Origin: Desulfamplus sp.
GTDB lineage: Bacteria; Desulfobacterota; Desulfobacteria; Desulfobacterales; Desulfobacteraceae
Assembly (NCBI GenBank): GCA_015231465.1
Contig: JADGBO010000005.1
Span: forward strand, 1-36,432
Direction: 5' to 3'
DNA: 36,432 bases
Shown here piece after piece: positions 11,379-21,506 of the stretch; the first letter of the stretch is position 1, and each line of letters starts with the position of its first letter. The position numbers were made by a program, and so were the translations under genes. A model generated the notes under the pieces. The model saw nothing but the letters and a program-made list of their open reading frames with translations. It ran no database searches and was not told where the DNA came from.

Positions 11379-11797
11379 ACCCTCCCCAGTATTTTTTCAC
11401 CAATCGCCCTGGCAAAAATATCCACCTCGTTTTCCAGGGCACTCCGAGCCTTCCGGCTCTCCTCGGCAATCTGGGAGCGAACCCGCACAAGGTCTGCCTG
11501 GGCGTTCGCAGCGATCTTTTCAAGAATGGCCTTCTCTTCCAGGGATGCCTGTTCCACGATCTCCTCTTTTTTCCTGAGGCCCTCGGCTATGGCACATTTT
11601 ATGCCGTCTTTGTAAGCCGCATCCTTTTCTTCCCTCCTTGAGGCAAGTCTTTCGACTCCCTTTTCAAGGCTGTAAATCTTCTCTTTACGTTCAATGAGAA
11701 TCCGCCGAACCGGCTTGAACAGAAGCAGATTCAGCACATACAGGAGAAAAAGGAAGTTGATGATCTGAATAAACAGGGACCCATCGACACTAACCAT
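11372..11797 (-). CDS. ATP synthase F0 subunit b' (second b-type subunit)
   Basis: IQIINFLFLLYVLNLLLFKPVRRILIERKEKI; long helix; overlaps atpF. Confidence 0.9.
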   Translation of the reverse strand: MVSVDGSLFIQIINFLFLLYVLNLLLFKPVRRILIERKEKIYSLEKGVERLASRREEKDAAYKDGIKCAIAEGLRKKEEIVEQASLEEKAILEKIAANAQADLVRVRSQIAEESRKARSALENEVDIFARAIGEKILGRVC

Positions 11798-11830
11798 AAA
11801 TTTCCCTCCGCCAGTTAAAAGTTAAAATCA

Positions 11831-11862
11831 AGATGATACAATACTATGATGATACAATACTA
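11831..11862. repeat. 16-bp tandem duplication
   Basis: agatgatacaatacta / tgatgatacaatacta. Confidence 0.85.
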
Positions 11863-11895
11863 CATTCAAGATACCCCGCCTGTTTAAATAACCAA

Positions 11896-12055
11896 CATGG
11901 CACCTTAGCGCCACAATCAAAGCATGAAAGCATGAAAGTCTTTGGAACCTTGCACAGTAAGGACTTTCATATAAACGGCCATGGCGGCATCACCGCCACA
12001 ATCGAAGCATGAAAGTCCAGGGAACCTTAAAATATGGGGACTTTCATATAAAAAG
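11896..12055. repeat. Two tandem ~80-bp units, each with an ATGAAAGTC...GGACTTTCAT inverted repeat
   Basis: Unit 1 catggcaccttagcgccacaatcaaagcatgaaag...ggactttcatataaacgg; unit 2 catggcggcatcaccgccacaatcgaagcatgaaagtcc...ggggactttcatataaaaag. Confidence 0.85.
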
Positions 12056-12129
12056 TCCCCGCAGTTCAAGGGCTTTCATTGTTCATGGTACTCGCCAAGA
12101 CATGGCTGTTATATCCAGGATGGGGATTA

Positions 12130-12175
12130 AATACAATAAAAGTCGCAGTTTGAATACAATAAAAATCGCAGTTTG
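12130..12175. repeat. 23-bp tandem duplication
   Basis: aatacaataaaagtcgcagtttg / aatacaataaaaatcgcagtttg. Confidence 0.95.
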
Positions 12176-12230
12176 AGTACCATCATGACGGCGGTTTGTC
12201 AACATTCAAATGCTCTTTGAAAAAATCATC

Positions 12231-13352
12231 TCATGGGAGAGATGAACCCCGAATGCTTACATTGAGAAGAATACCGATACCTATCATGTTGGTGATAATG
12301 GATGACCCTCCGTAGCTTATCAAAGGCAGGGGCACCCCTACAACCGGCATAAGCCCCATAACCATTGAGATATTTATGAAAATCTGCCAGAAGATCATCA
12401 CTGTAACGCCAAAGGCAAGGATGGAGCCGAACATGTCCCGGCAGCAATAGGATATATTCAATCCCCATAAAATCAGCATAAAATAGAGAAACAAAAGAAA
12501 AGCAGAGCCAGAGAGTCCCCACTCCTCTGCAAAAACAGACAGGATAAAATCGGTATGATGTTCGGGAAGAAAGGCAAGGGCATTCTGGGTACCCTGCAAA
12601 TATCCCTTTCCCCAGAGCATTCCCGATCCAATGGCAATTTTGGACTGAATGATATGGTAGCCTGCACCGAGGGGATCGCTGCTTGGATCAAGGAATGTCA
12701 AAACTCTGCTCTTTTGATAATCCTTAAGAATAAAATTCCATGCCAGGGGTATCACCGCAAGGCCGATGGCAAAAAAAGTGAAAAAAACTTCTTTTTTCAC
12801 CTTAACAAAAAGCGTCATGGAGGCTGCTATGAAAACCAGAAGAAGTGATGTTCCCAGATCCGGCTGTACAAGAATAAGGACAAAGGGAAGAAGGAGGATT
12901 AATCCTGGTTTAATAAGATCCCTAAATGAGAGACCCATCTCATTTATCATGCCGGAAAAAACCGAAGAGAGGGCTATTATCAATGAGAGCTTCATCATTT
13001 CCGAGGGCTGAACAGTAAAAGGACCAATGGCAAGCCACCTCTGGGCACCTCCGGCATGTTTGCCAAGGAAAAGTACCGCCACAAGAAGAAAGACAGATGC
13101 AAAATATATAAAAAGACTCCCCTTATCAAGGGTTTTCAGGGGAATAAAAACAATTAGCCCCATCATAAGAAAACCGCCGGAAAGCCATATGATCTGTTTT
13201 TTAAATAAAATATCCAGCTCATCCGATGAAGTGCCTGCCGTGACGGCACTGTACAGCACAACAAGTCCCAGGGCAATGGTAAAGATCGTTATAACAAGCA
13301 GGCCCCAATCAAAACTGTCTATGAAACGTCTGTCAAACATATATAAACACAC
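12231..13352 (-). CDS. rodA: Rod shape-determining protein RodA (SEDS glycosyltransferase)
   Basis: Multi-TM SEDS protein: HHTDFILSVFAEEWGLSGS, PLISYGGSSIITNMIGIGILLNV; downstream of mrdA. Likely start is the internal MFDRRFIDSFDW. Confidence 0.95.
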   Translation of the reverse strand: MCLYMFDRRFIDSFDWGLLVITIFTIALGLVVLYSAVTAGTSSDELDILFKKQIIWLSGGFLMMGLIVFIPLKTLDKGSLFIYFASVFLLVAVLFLGKHAGGAQRWLAIGPFTVQPSEMMKLSLIIALSSVFSGMINEMGLSFRDLIKPGLILLLPFVLILVQPDLGTSLLLVFIAASMTLFVKVKKEVFFTFFAIGLAVIPLAWNFILKDYQKSRVLTFLDPSSDPLGAGYHIIQSKIAIGSGMLWGKGYLQGTQNALAFLPEHHTDFILSVFAEEWGLSGSAFLLFLYFMLILWGLNISYCCRDMFGSILAFGVTVMIFWQIFINISMVMGLMPVVGVPLPLISYGGSSIITNMIGIGILLNVSIRGSSLP

Positions 13353-13452
13353 CTTGATTCCACTTTATCAACTTCACACGTTGTTGACTTTAAAAATTCT
13401 TCAAACGGGATAACTTTGCAGATAGTAAGGGAGGTGGGCAAATTTGCATGAG

Positions 13453-13558
13453 ATATAGCTTTCCAGATAATTAAATTGGTTATGGTACTGTAGGGGCAGC
13501 CCCATGTGGCTGCCCTCAAACATGGATTTGCTAAAATATTTTTCTGGAAGTCTATATA
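13453..13558 (-). repeat. MITE-like ~106-bp imperfect palindrome, copy A
   Basis: Reverse complement tatatagacttccagaaaaatattttagcaaat...gagggcagccacatggggctgcccctacag...aattatctggaaagctata; abuts the mrdA stop codon. Confidence 0.88.
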
Positions 13559-15397
13559 CTAGGGTACAGAGACACTGGGCATCATGCCCTCAATCTCCAG
13601 CCATGCCCTTACCACCGCCCCTGCCACAGGAGCGGCAGCGGTGGAGCCATGCTCACCATGCTCTATAATTACGGAAACGGCAATCACAGGGTTGTCTGCC
13701 GGTGCATAGCAGACAAACCATGCATGATCCCTTAAATGAGGTGGCAGGGGAAGATTACTCTCCCTGTGGGCTTTAGTAAGGCTGAAAACCTGGGCAGTTC
13801 CGGTTTTACCCGCCATTGGCACACCATTTATCCTGATGCCCCGGGCGGTACCCCGGTCGGATTCCACAACATTGACCATTCCCTGTCTTATCAGGTTCAA
13901 GGTCTCCCTGCCTGCCGGAAGTCCCCCGGATATTTCCGGGGCAACATATTCCATCCCCTCCTTTTCCAAAACATTTCGGACTGACTTGAGTATCCTGGGG
14001 CGATAAATTGTGCCGCCGTTTCCTATGGCCGCCGTAAAAACCGCCATCTGCAAAGGAGTTGCAAGATTAAACCCTTGACCGATGGCAATGGAGAGGGTCT
14101 CCCCACCCTGCCAGGGTTTGCCGAACCGCCTTTTTTTCCAGGACGATGTGGGAATCAGGCCGGGCCGTTCATTATCAAGGTCTATCATGGTGGGTTTGCC
14201 CAGCCCGCAGCCCCTGGCATACTGGGCAATGGCATCCACGCCGAGATCTTCCCCTGCTCTGTAAAAAAAGACATCACACGACTTCTCCAGGGCATCAAGT
14301 ACATCCACTTTGCCATGGCCCCACTTTTTCCAGCACCTGTAAACCCTGTTGCCGTATTTATAATGCCCGGGACAAAACCGGGTTGTGCTGCGGTCAGCCA
14401 CCCCCTCTTCAAGGGCGGCAATGGCGGTCACCATCTTGTATGTGGAAGCCGGCGGATACTCACCCTGGATAGCTTTGTTGGACATTGGATTGTCAGGATT
14501 TGCCATCAATAAATTCCATTTGTCAATGGAAATCCCACCGATAAAATCATTGGGATCAAAAGCCGGGGTGCTGACCATGGCAAGTATCTCCCCGGAAAAA
14601 GGCTCCATGGCCACAAGGGCTCCGGCCTTGCCTTCCATAAGTTCTTCAGCCCTCTGCTGAAGTAGTGCATGTATGGTAAGATGAATATCCTTTCCGGGTA
14701 TGGGGTCAACGGTATCAATCACCCTGACAAGCCTGCCCCTTGCATCCACCTCTACCTGGGAGCCGCCCCTTTTTCCCCTCAAAAGCTCTTCATAGGATTT
14801 TTCGGCCCCGTATCTCCCGATGGAATCCCCTGATCTAACATCAGGATAACGTCCGCTACGGATCTCCTTCTCGTTGATCTCTCCAAGATAACCTATCGCA
14901 TGGGCAGCACTGTTTTTATATATGTAATTACGCCTTGGTTCCACATCCACAAAGACCCCGGGAATATCAAATCCCCGGGCCTCCACCACGGCAAGCTGAT
15001 CCCTTGTAATATTTTTTTTCAAAATCAGGGGTTTATAAACAGAGCCCTTGGGAGCAGACTCTATTTTATCAAGGAACTCCTCCATGGGAATTGCAGTTAA
15101 ACGGGAAAGATTTTCAAGGGTTCTATCCATGGGTCGTGCATCTTTCAAGACTATCTTGAGATCAAATGATGGACGATTGTCAACGAGAAGGATGCCGGAC
15201 CTATCATATATCATTCCCCTGGATGCAGGGATACTCTGAAGCCGAATGCAGTTATTTTGGGAAAGCCTTCTGTACTCATCACCCTCTATAATCTGAAGAT
15301 AGACAAAACGAATCATGAGAGTAGAGAATGCAACCATCATGATAAGAGCAGATCCTCCCAGTCTCTTTTTAAGCCACTCACGATCCGGACTTTTCAT
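13559..15397 (-). CDS. mrdA: Penicillin-binding protein 2
   Basis: PASTYKMVTAIAALEEG (SxxK), GKTGTAQ (KTG), N-terminal TM and dimerisation region; mre/rodA context. Confidence 0.97.
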   Translation of the reverse strand: MKSPDREWLKKRLGGSALIMMVAFSTLMIRFVYLQIIEGDEYRRLSQNNCIRLQSIPASRGMIYDRSGILLVDNRPSFDLKIVLKDARPMDRTLENLSRLTAIPMEEFLDKIESAPKGSVYKPLILKKNITRDQLAVVEARGFDIPGVFVDVEPRRNYIYKNSAAHAIGYLGEINEKEIRSGRYPDVRSGDSIGRYGAEKSYEELLRGKRGGSQVEVDARGRLVRVIDTVDPIPGKDIHLTIHALLQQRAEELMEGKAGALVAMEPFSGEILAMVSTPAFDPNDFIGGISIDKWNLLMANPDNPMSNKAIQGEYPPASTYKMVTAIAALEEGVADRSTTRFCPGHYKYGNRVYRCWKKWGHGKVDVLDALEKSCDVFFYRAGEDLGVDAIAQYARGCGLGKPTMIDLDNERPGLIPTSSWKKRRFGKPWQGGETLSIAIGQGFNLATPLQMAVFTAAIGNGGTIYRPRILKSVRNVLEKEGMEYVAPEISGGLPAGRETLNLIRQGMVNVVESDRGTARGIRINGVPMAGKTGTAQVFSLTKAHRESNLPLPPHLRDHAWFVCYAPADNPVIAVSVIIEHGEHGSTAAAPVAGAVVRAWLEIEGMMPSVSVP

Positions 15398-15903
15398 AAT
15401 TTTTTGGCATCCAGCTCTTCACATTTAAGATGAATGATTTCAATAATGACAAGAAAAATGGGTATCAGAAAAAAACCCCACAGCATCTGCCGTCCGGCAA
15501 GAGAAATATCGGAAGCTGATATAGAAGCGTATCCATGCCTGACAAAAAAAAGAAAAAAGATAAAAAGATTTTCAAGGAGAATCCCAAAGGCACTTATAAG
15601 AGGCAAAAAAATAAAATTTCCAGGATGCACAAATCTCTTTAAAAAAATCACTGCAATATAAATCCATAAGTAGGCAGCTGTATAGAGACCCATTGGGGCA
15701 CCTGACATGCTGTCCATACACCATCCCATTAAAAACGCAACAAGAAAAAGGATTGAATTTTTAAAGTTTAAAGAGAAGAATAGTATTTCGGCAATAAGAA
15801 GATCAAACATTGATTCACAGCAGGAGATGCGGGGAAGAATTGAGGTCTGCAATACAATGAGAGAGAGTATAAGGCAAAAATGAAATATAAACCTGGCCAT
15901 CAC
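15394..15903 (-). CDS. mreD: Rod shape-determining protein MreD
   Basis: Small multi-TM protein between mreC and mrdA with overlapping ends. Confidence 0.88.
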   Translation of the reverse strand: MMARFIFHFCLILSLIVLQTSILPRISCCESMFDLLIAEILFFSLNFKNSILFLVAFLMGWCMDSMSGAPMGLYTAAYLWIYIAVIFLKRFVHPGNFIFLPLISAFGILLENLFIFFLFFVRHGYASISASDISLAGRQMLWGFFLIPIFLVIIEIIHLKCEELDAKKL

Positions 15904-16808
15904 TCACCGTCCGGTAACTTTTCTCCATGAAAATAAGGAAGGCCCCTATCTGATGGAATATCAGGATCAAACTCCGAATTTTCTCCATGAACAGAAAAAA
16001 AAGGCTCCCTTGGAACAATAACCTCCTCAAGTTTATCAAAATCCACAAATGTCTTAAGATAAATGGCCTGAAAAAGATCGGAACTATCTTTTTTAACATC
16101 AACAACAGCTCCGATCCTCAGACCCTTGGGAAAAACCTGATCCAAACCGGATGAGACAATGACATCTCCCGGAACGACACTCTCTTTTCTAAGGGCATAC
16201 TTAAAAATACAGATATCGCTGTTATCACCCTGAACTATACCCCGGGCCCTTGAACTCTGCACAAGGGCATCCACGGCACTTGTGCGATCAATGATCAAAA
16301 GAACCCTGGAATAAGCATCAAAGGCATTTACAACCTGCCCCACAATGCCTTCTGATACAACCACGGGCAAGCCTTTGGAAATGCCGTCTTTCATCCCTTT
16401 ATTTATCATTATGGTTTTTGACCACAATGATGGATCCCTGCCTATAACCCTTGCTGCAACAAATGGTCTCTCGGAGGAGTGACTGAACTCCATGAAACGC
16501 CTCAAACGTTCATTCTCAAGCTCTATCTCCCGACACCTGTTCTGTGCAGCCATGGCAAGGGCCAGCTCCTTTTTCAACTCGTCCATACCGGCGGCTTTGG
16601 AGACGGAAGTGAAATATATCTGCCAGAAATCAAGAGAACGAAAATAGAAACCTGAAACCAGGGATTGAAATGGAGCGACAATATATACGGCAAGCCTTTG
16701 AAAACCATTGCCGGAGAGAAGATCGCGACTACTGATGGTTAAACCTACAAAAGTCACTGTGATAAAGAGTACCACCCCCAACATAAGTGCTGTAGCTCTG
16801 TTAAACAT
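15900..16808 (-). CDS. mreC: Rod shape-determining protein MreC
   Basis: N-terminal TM, coiled coil, VIGRDPSLWSKTIMINKGMKDGISKGLPVV core. Confidence 0.95.
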   Translation of the reverse strand: MFNRATALMLGVVLFITVTFVGLTISSRDLLSGNGFQRLAVYIVAPFQSLVSGFYFRSLDFWQIYFTSVSKAAGMDELKKELALAMAAQNRCREIELENERLRRFMEFSHSSERPFVAARVIGRDPSLWSKTIMINKGMKDGISKGLPVVVSEGIVGQVVNAFDAYSRVLLIIDRTSAVDALVQSSRARGIVQGDNSDICIFKYALRKESVVPGDVIVSSGLDQVFPKGLRIGAVVDVKKDSSDLFQAIYLKTFVDFDKLEEVIVPREPFFSVHGENSEFDPDIPSDRGLPYFHGEKLPDGE

Positions 16809-16812
16809 TAAA

Positions 16813-17865
<1,053 letters not shown>

Positions 17866-17883
17866 CTACCCCTTCCCATGAAA

Positions 17884-17990
17884 TATATAGACTTCCAGAA
17901 AAATTATTTAGCAAATCTTTTTTTGAGGGCAGCCACAGGGGGCTGCCCTCTACAATATGGTTGTCAATTGCATTATCTGGAAAACTATAG
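17884..17990 (+). repeat. MITE-like ~106-bp imperfect palindrome, copy B
   Basis: tatatagacttccagaaaaattatttagcaaatctttttttgagggcagccacagggggctgccctctacaatatggttgtcaattgcattatctggaaaactatag. Confidence 0.9.
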
Positions 17991-18090
17991 ATTTCCAAAA
18001 AATATTTTCGGCACCTAAACTTTAGAAACGATAGCCACACAGGGATTTCCTAAAGTACAATTGCCAATTCAATCGCATTATCCCGTATAG
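17985..18090 (+). repeat. MITE-like element, copy D (diverged, tandem with B)
   Basis: ctatagatttccaaaaaatattttcggcacctaaactttagaaacgatagccacacagggatttcctaaagtacaattgccaattcaatcgcattatcccgtatag aligns end to end with B and C. Confidence 0.7.
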
Positions 18091-18260
18091 TGTTACACAG
18101 CAGTTGAATATCTTAATGGTTAAGACTGCCCCTTAAACGTATTAAATTTTACAAAAAATTTATCAGAGGATAGTTGCTAACAGAAAAGCAATCTTTTTAC
18201 AAGAACAAATTTAATATAACGACCATGCCCTGACGGACGTAGCGGACAATGAAAGTAAGG

Positions 18261-19391
18261 TCAGACAATTGTACTCTCTGCAATCAAATCATGAATAAAG
18301 GGACGAAAATGTTTTATTTTCACATTATCTCTGCCGAGATGAACCCGATTGGTCATAAGTATGGCAATCAGATCATTTTCGGGGTCAAGCCAGAAAGAAG
18401 TGCCGGTAAACCCAAGGTGGCCGATACTTGAGGATGACAAGTAGCGGCCCGATGACGATCCGGAAGGAGATGGAGTGTCAAATCCGGCAACCATCCCACC
18501 ACTCTCCCCTTTGGTAACAAAGTCCAGAAGTGTCCTTTTACTTATTGGAAAAGAGAAGTCATACCTGTCGGACATGACAGAGAGCAGGATATTGAGAATT
18601 TTCCATACACCACAGGCTGTGCCGAAAAGACCTGCATGTCCCTCCACTCCCCCTGCTACCCATGCGTTATCGTCATGAACCTCTCCACATAATATTTTTT
18701 TTCTCCATGGGCATATTTCCGTGGCAACAAAACTTTTTTTCCCGGCTCCGTTGCCTGCTGCAAAAAAGTGTTCATCCCGGTCCGGGACAATTCCAGAGTC
18801 ATTGAGATCGACAAAAAACAGATCCTGAATATTTAAAGGAAGATATAATGCTTTATATAGATTGATATCAAGTCTATTTTTTGTAACATCCTCAATAACC
18901 CAGCAGAGAAGAATATATCCAAGATCACTGTAAATCTCATCGGAACCAGGCATGGATAGCAAAGGCTCTTCAATGACCAACTTTCTTAGAAGTCTTCTGT
19001 TTTCCCGGGAAGGAACAGGAGATAAGCCTTGATAAAAAGGACGATGGGCAGGAAGTCCCGATCTGTGACGGAGAAGCTGATCAATGGTAATGGAAGATTT
19101 ATACCTGCACCGTACATCATGTAAAATATCTCCAAGCCTCGTATCAAGGGAGAGAATACCCCTCTCGACCAGAACCATAACTATCAAAGCCGTTGCCAGT
19201 GGTTTAGTCAAAGATGCCAGATCAAAAATAGAGTCTGTAGAAACTTTATTTCCGCTAAAAATATCTGAAACACCAAAAGGCAGGTGGAACACAATTTCAC
19301 CCCTGTGAGCAACGAGAAGAACAGCTCCCGGAAACACACCGTTCAGCACTGCACCATTCATGGCATCTATGATAGAAGACTCATTTTTCAA
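18261..19391 (-). CDS. Serine hydrolase, beta-lactamase (class C/PBP-like) family
   Basis: SLTKPLATALIVMVLVERG (SxxK), YSDLGYILLCWVIEDVT (YxN-like), HLGFTGTSFWLDPEN; TTG start inferred. Confidence 0.9.
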   Translation of the reverse strand: MKNESSIIDAMNGAVLNGVFPGAVLLVAHRGEIVFHLPFGVSDIFSGNKVSTDSIFDLASLTKPLATALIVMVLVERGILSLDTRLGDILHDVRCRYKSSITIDQLLRHRSGLPAHRPFYQGLSPVPSRENRRLLRKLVIEEPLLSMPGSDEIYSDLGYILLCWVIEDVTKNRLDINLYKALYLPLNIQDLFFVDLNDSGIVPDRDEHFFAAGNGAGKKSFVATEICPWRKKILCGEVHDDNAWVAGGVEGHAGLFGTACGVWKILNILLSVMSDRYDFSFPISKRTLLDFVTKGESGGMVAGFDTPSPSGSSSGRYLSSSSIGHLGFTGTSFWLDPENDLIAILMTNRVHLGRDNVKIKHFRPFIHDLIAESTIV

Positions 19392-19478
19392 AATGCTACC
19401 CCATCCGCTTATCGTTCATCACTGCACCATTAATGGCATCTATGATAGATGACTCATTTTTCAAAATGCTGCCCCATC
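19341..19478. repeat. Tandem duplication (period 73 bp, two 65-bp copies, ~61/65 identical) over a gene junction
   Basis: gttcagcactgcaccattcatggcatctatgatagaagactcatttttcaaaatgctaccccatc (19341-19405) / gttcatcactgcaccattaatggcatctatgatagatgactcatttttcaaaatgctgccccatc (19414-19478). Confidence 0.95.
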
Positions 19479-20464
19479 GGGTCATATTCCCGGGGGAGCC
19501 ATGTCAGTTTTTTTTCTTCTGTATCCATTAAAACAACAGCACCTAAACGCATTGTGTGATTTACCGGACCATGTCCTGCCGGAAAACCTGTCATAACTGG
19601 AATATGGGGAAATTCAAAAATATCGAGAAGTATTTCATGTATAAGATACTCATTGCCGCAATTTTCAAAGGAACCGGCGACAACACCCGAAATCCCATCG
19701 AGAACACCGGCAAGTTTCATATGGGAGAGCATTCTGTCGATTTTATAGGGAGGCTCTCCCACATCTTCAATAAAGAGAATCGAATTTCTAAAATCGGGCT
19801 GAAAGGCCGTTCCCGTCAAATGGCATAGTGTTGCAAGATTACCCCCTGCCAGAAATCCAACGGCCTTCCCCGGCCTCAAAACCGTCCCCGACGGGGCGGT
19901 AATTTCATGGCACTGGAAAAAACAAGTTTCAGTCTCACAGCAGGAAGCAGCCATGGGAATTGATGTCAACTGCCCATACATTGAATGCAGGGTCTCAGCC
20001 GAAGCACGGGCAAGGGATGTTACAACAGGACCATGAAAAACCTGAAGAGAAGATCGTGCAGACATGGCACAAAGAAGTGCGGTTATGTCACTGAATCCCA
20101 CAAAGGGCTTGGGATTGAGTGCGATGAGATCGTAATCAAGCAGACCCAGCAACCTCAATGAACCAAAGCCCCCCCTGGCACAAAGGATTCCCTTGACCGA
20201 AGGATTGTCGAAAAGAGTATGGATAATTTGGGCCCTCAAGATATCATTGCCGGCAAGGTATCTTTTTTTTTCATATATTTCAGGGGGAATGAGCAACTTG
20301 AAGCCCATATCTTCAAGGCAATTGGCTCCCTGAATGAAAATATCCCTGTCAAAGGCTCCGGACGGGGCACAAATTCCAAGGGTATCACCTTTTTTCAGGG
20401 GTTGATGTTCCCTATATTTTTTAAATCTCTTCATAAAATCATACAACCTGCTTGACATACACAA
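19454..20464 (-). CDS. LD-carboxypeptidase (peptidase S66 family)
   Basis: LGICAPSGAFDRDIF; GILCARGGFGSLRLL; FVGFSDITALLCAM; GHGPVNHTMRLGA. Start may be the internal MKRFKKYREH. Confidence 0.9.
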   Translation of the reverse strand: MCMSSRLYDFMKRFKKYREHQPLKKGDTLGICAPSGAFDRDIFIQGANCLEDMGFKLLIPPEIYEKKRYLAGNDILRAQIIHTLFDNPSVKGILCARGGFGSLRLLGLLDYDLIALNPKPFVGFSDITALLCAMSARSSLQVFHGPVVTSLARASAETLHSMYGQLTSIPMAASCCETETCFFQCHEITAPSGTVLRPGKAVGFLAGGNLATLCHLTGTAFQPDFRNSILFIEDVGEPPYKIDRMLSHMKLAGVLDGISGVVAGSFENCGNEYLIHEILLDIFEFPHIPVMTGFPAGHGPVNHTMRLGAVVLMDTEEKKLTWLPREYDPMGQHFEK

Positions 20465-20497
20465 TAGTGTCTGCTAAATAGAGAATCATTAAATTAA

Positions 20498-20574
20498 CGG
20501 GGCGTGGCGCAGTCTGGTAGCGCACTTGTCTGGGGGACAAGTGGTCGCTGGTTCAAATCCAGTCGCTCCGACCA
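20498..20574 (+). tRNA. tRNA-Pro, anticodon GGG
   Basis: CGGGGCG...CGCTCCG acceptor stem with ACCA; anticodon arm CTTGT-CTGGGGG-ACAAG; T arm GTTCAAATC. Confidence 0.97.
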
Positions 20575-20580
20575 ATAGAC

Positions 20581-20620
20581 AAGGGTTTACAGCGGTTTAC
20601 TGTAAACCCTTTTTTCTTTT
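20581..20620 (+). terminator. Rho-independent terminator after tRNA-Pro
   Basis: aagggtttacag-cggttta-ctgtaaaccctt followed by ttttctttt. Confidence 0.93.
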
Positions 20621-20687
20621 AGTGCAGATATATTGCACAAAAACCGATGGCATACCGATAAACCAAGATTTAAAAAACCGGAAGTAT

Positions 20688-21461
20688 CTAAAATAGCTTA
20701 ACCGCACCTATGACCACAGCTGCCAAAGTCAAAGACAACCCAAAACTCCATTTCATAAAAAGATCGAGTCTCCTGTTGATCTCCTCGAAACGCTTATCAA
20801 CTTGCTCAAATTTTTTATCAATCTGACCAAACCGTTTGTCAACCTGCTCGAACCTCAAATGCATCTCTTCACGCTGGGATACAAACTGCTTGTCAAACTG
20901 TTCACGCTGGGATGACAACTGTTTGTCAACCTTCTCGAACCTCTGATGCATCTCTTCACGCTGGGATGACAACTGCTTGTCAACCTGCTCGAACCTCTGA
21001 TGCATCTCTTCACGCTGGGATACAAACTGCTTGTCAACCTGCTCGAACCTCTGATGCATCTCTTCACGCTGGGATGACAACTGCTTGTCAACCTGCTCGA
21101 ACCTCTGATGCATCTCTTCACGCTGGGATGCAAACTGTCTGTCAACCTGGTCACGCTGGGATAACAACTGCTTATCAAACTGTTCACGCTGGGATGACAA
21201 CTGCTTGTCAAACTGTTCACGCTGGGATACAAACTGCTTGTCAACCTGGTCGAAACGCCTGTCCATCTGCTTTAAAAACTGATGAAGAAGTTCACGCTGA
21301 TGTTTAAGCTCCTCCTCCACCCGGATGCTCCGCTCCCTAAGTTCTATCTCATAAACAACCGGAGGGCGGCCAAGGCTCATGTCAGTCAACCAGTGGATGA
21401 GATTCTCTTTTATAAAACTCGATATCTGATCAAAATCTTCCTGACACAATGAACTGCTCAT
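20688..21461 (-). CDS. Repeat-rich coiled-coil protein with C-terminal TM
   Basis: Repeats of REEMHQRFEQVDKQLSSQ (18 aa) and REQFDKQLSSQ (11 aa); C-terminal WSFGLSLTLAAVVIGAVKLF. Confidence 0.85.
   Translation of the reverse strand: MSSSLCQEDFDQISSFIKENLIHWLTDMSLGRPPVVYEIELRERSIRVEEELKHQRELLHQFLKQMDRRFDQVDKQFVSQREQFDKQLSSQREQFDKQLLSQRDQVDRQFASQREEMHQRFEQVDKQLSSQREEMHQRFEQVDKQFVSQREEMHQRFEQVDKQLSSQREEMHQRFEKVDKQLSSQREQFDKQFVSQREEMHLRFEQVDKRFGQIDKKFEQVDKRFEEINRRLDLFMKWSFGLSLTLAAVVIGAVKLF
20862..21235. repeat. Coding minisatellite, 54-bp and 33-bp units
   Basis: tgatgcatctcttcacgctgggatgacaactgcttgtcaacctgctcgaacctc repeated with a 54-bp period (starts 20944, 20998, 21052, 21106). Confidence 0.95.
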
Positions 21462-21506
21462 AATAAATTCACCTCATATTTTGAAATAGGAGTAGATTGA
21501 GATGGT

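Noticed and set aside
20498-20700. tRNA-Pro as an integration site for a mobile island
   Set aside because: No integrase and no duplicated tRNA 3' end found in the window; the tRNA is followed by its own terminator.
20855-21307. Repeat-containing ORFs in alternative frames (129 aa minus, 131 aa plus)
   Set aside because: 54-bp and 33-bp units are multiples of 3, so all frames of the coiled-coil minisatellite stay open.
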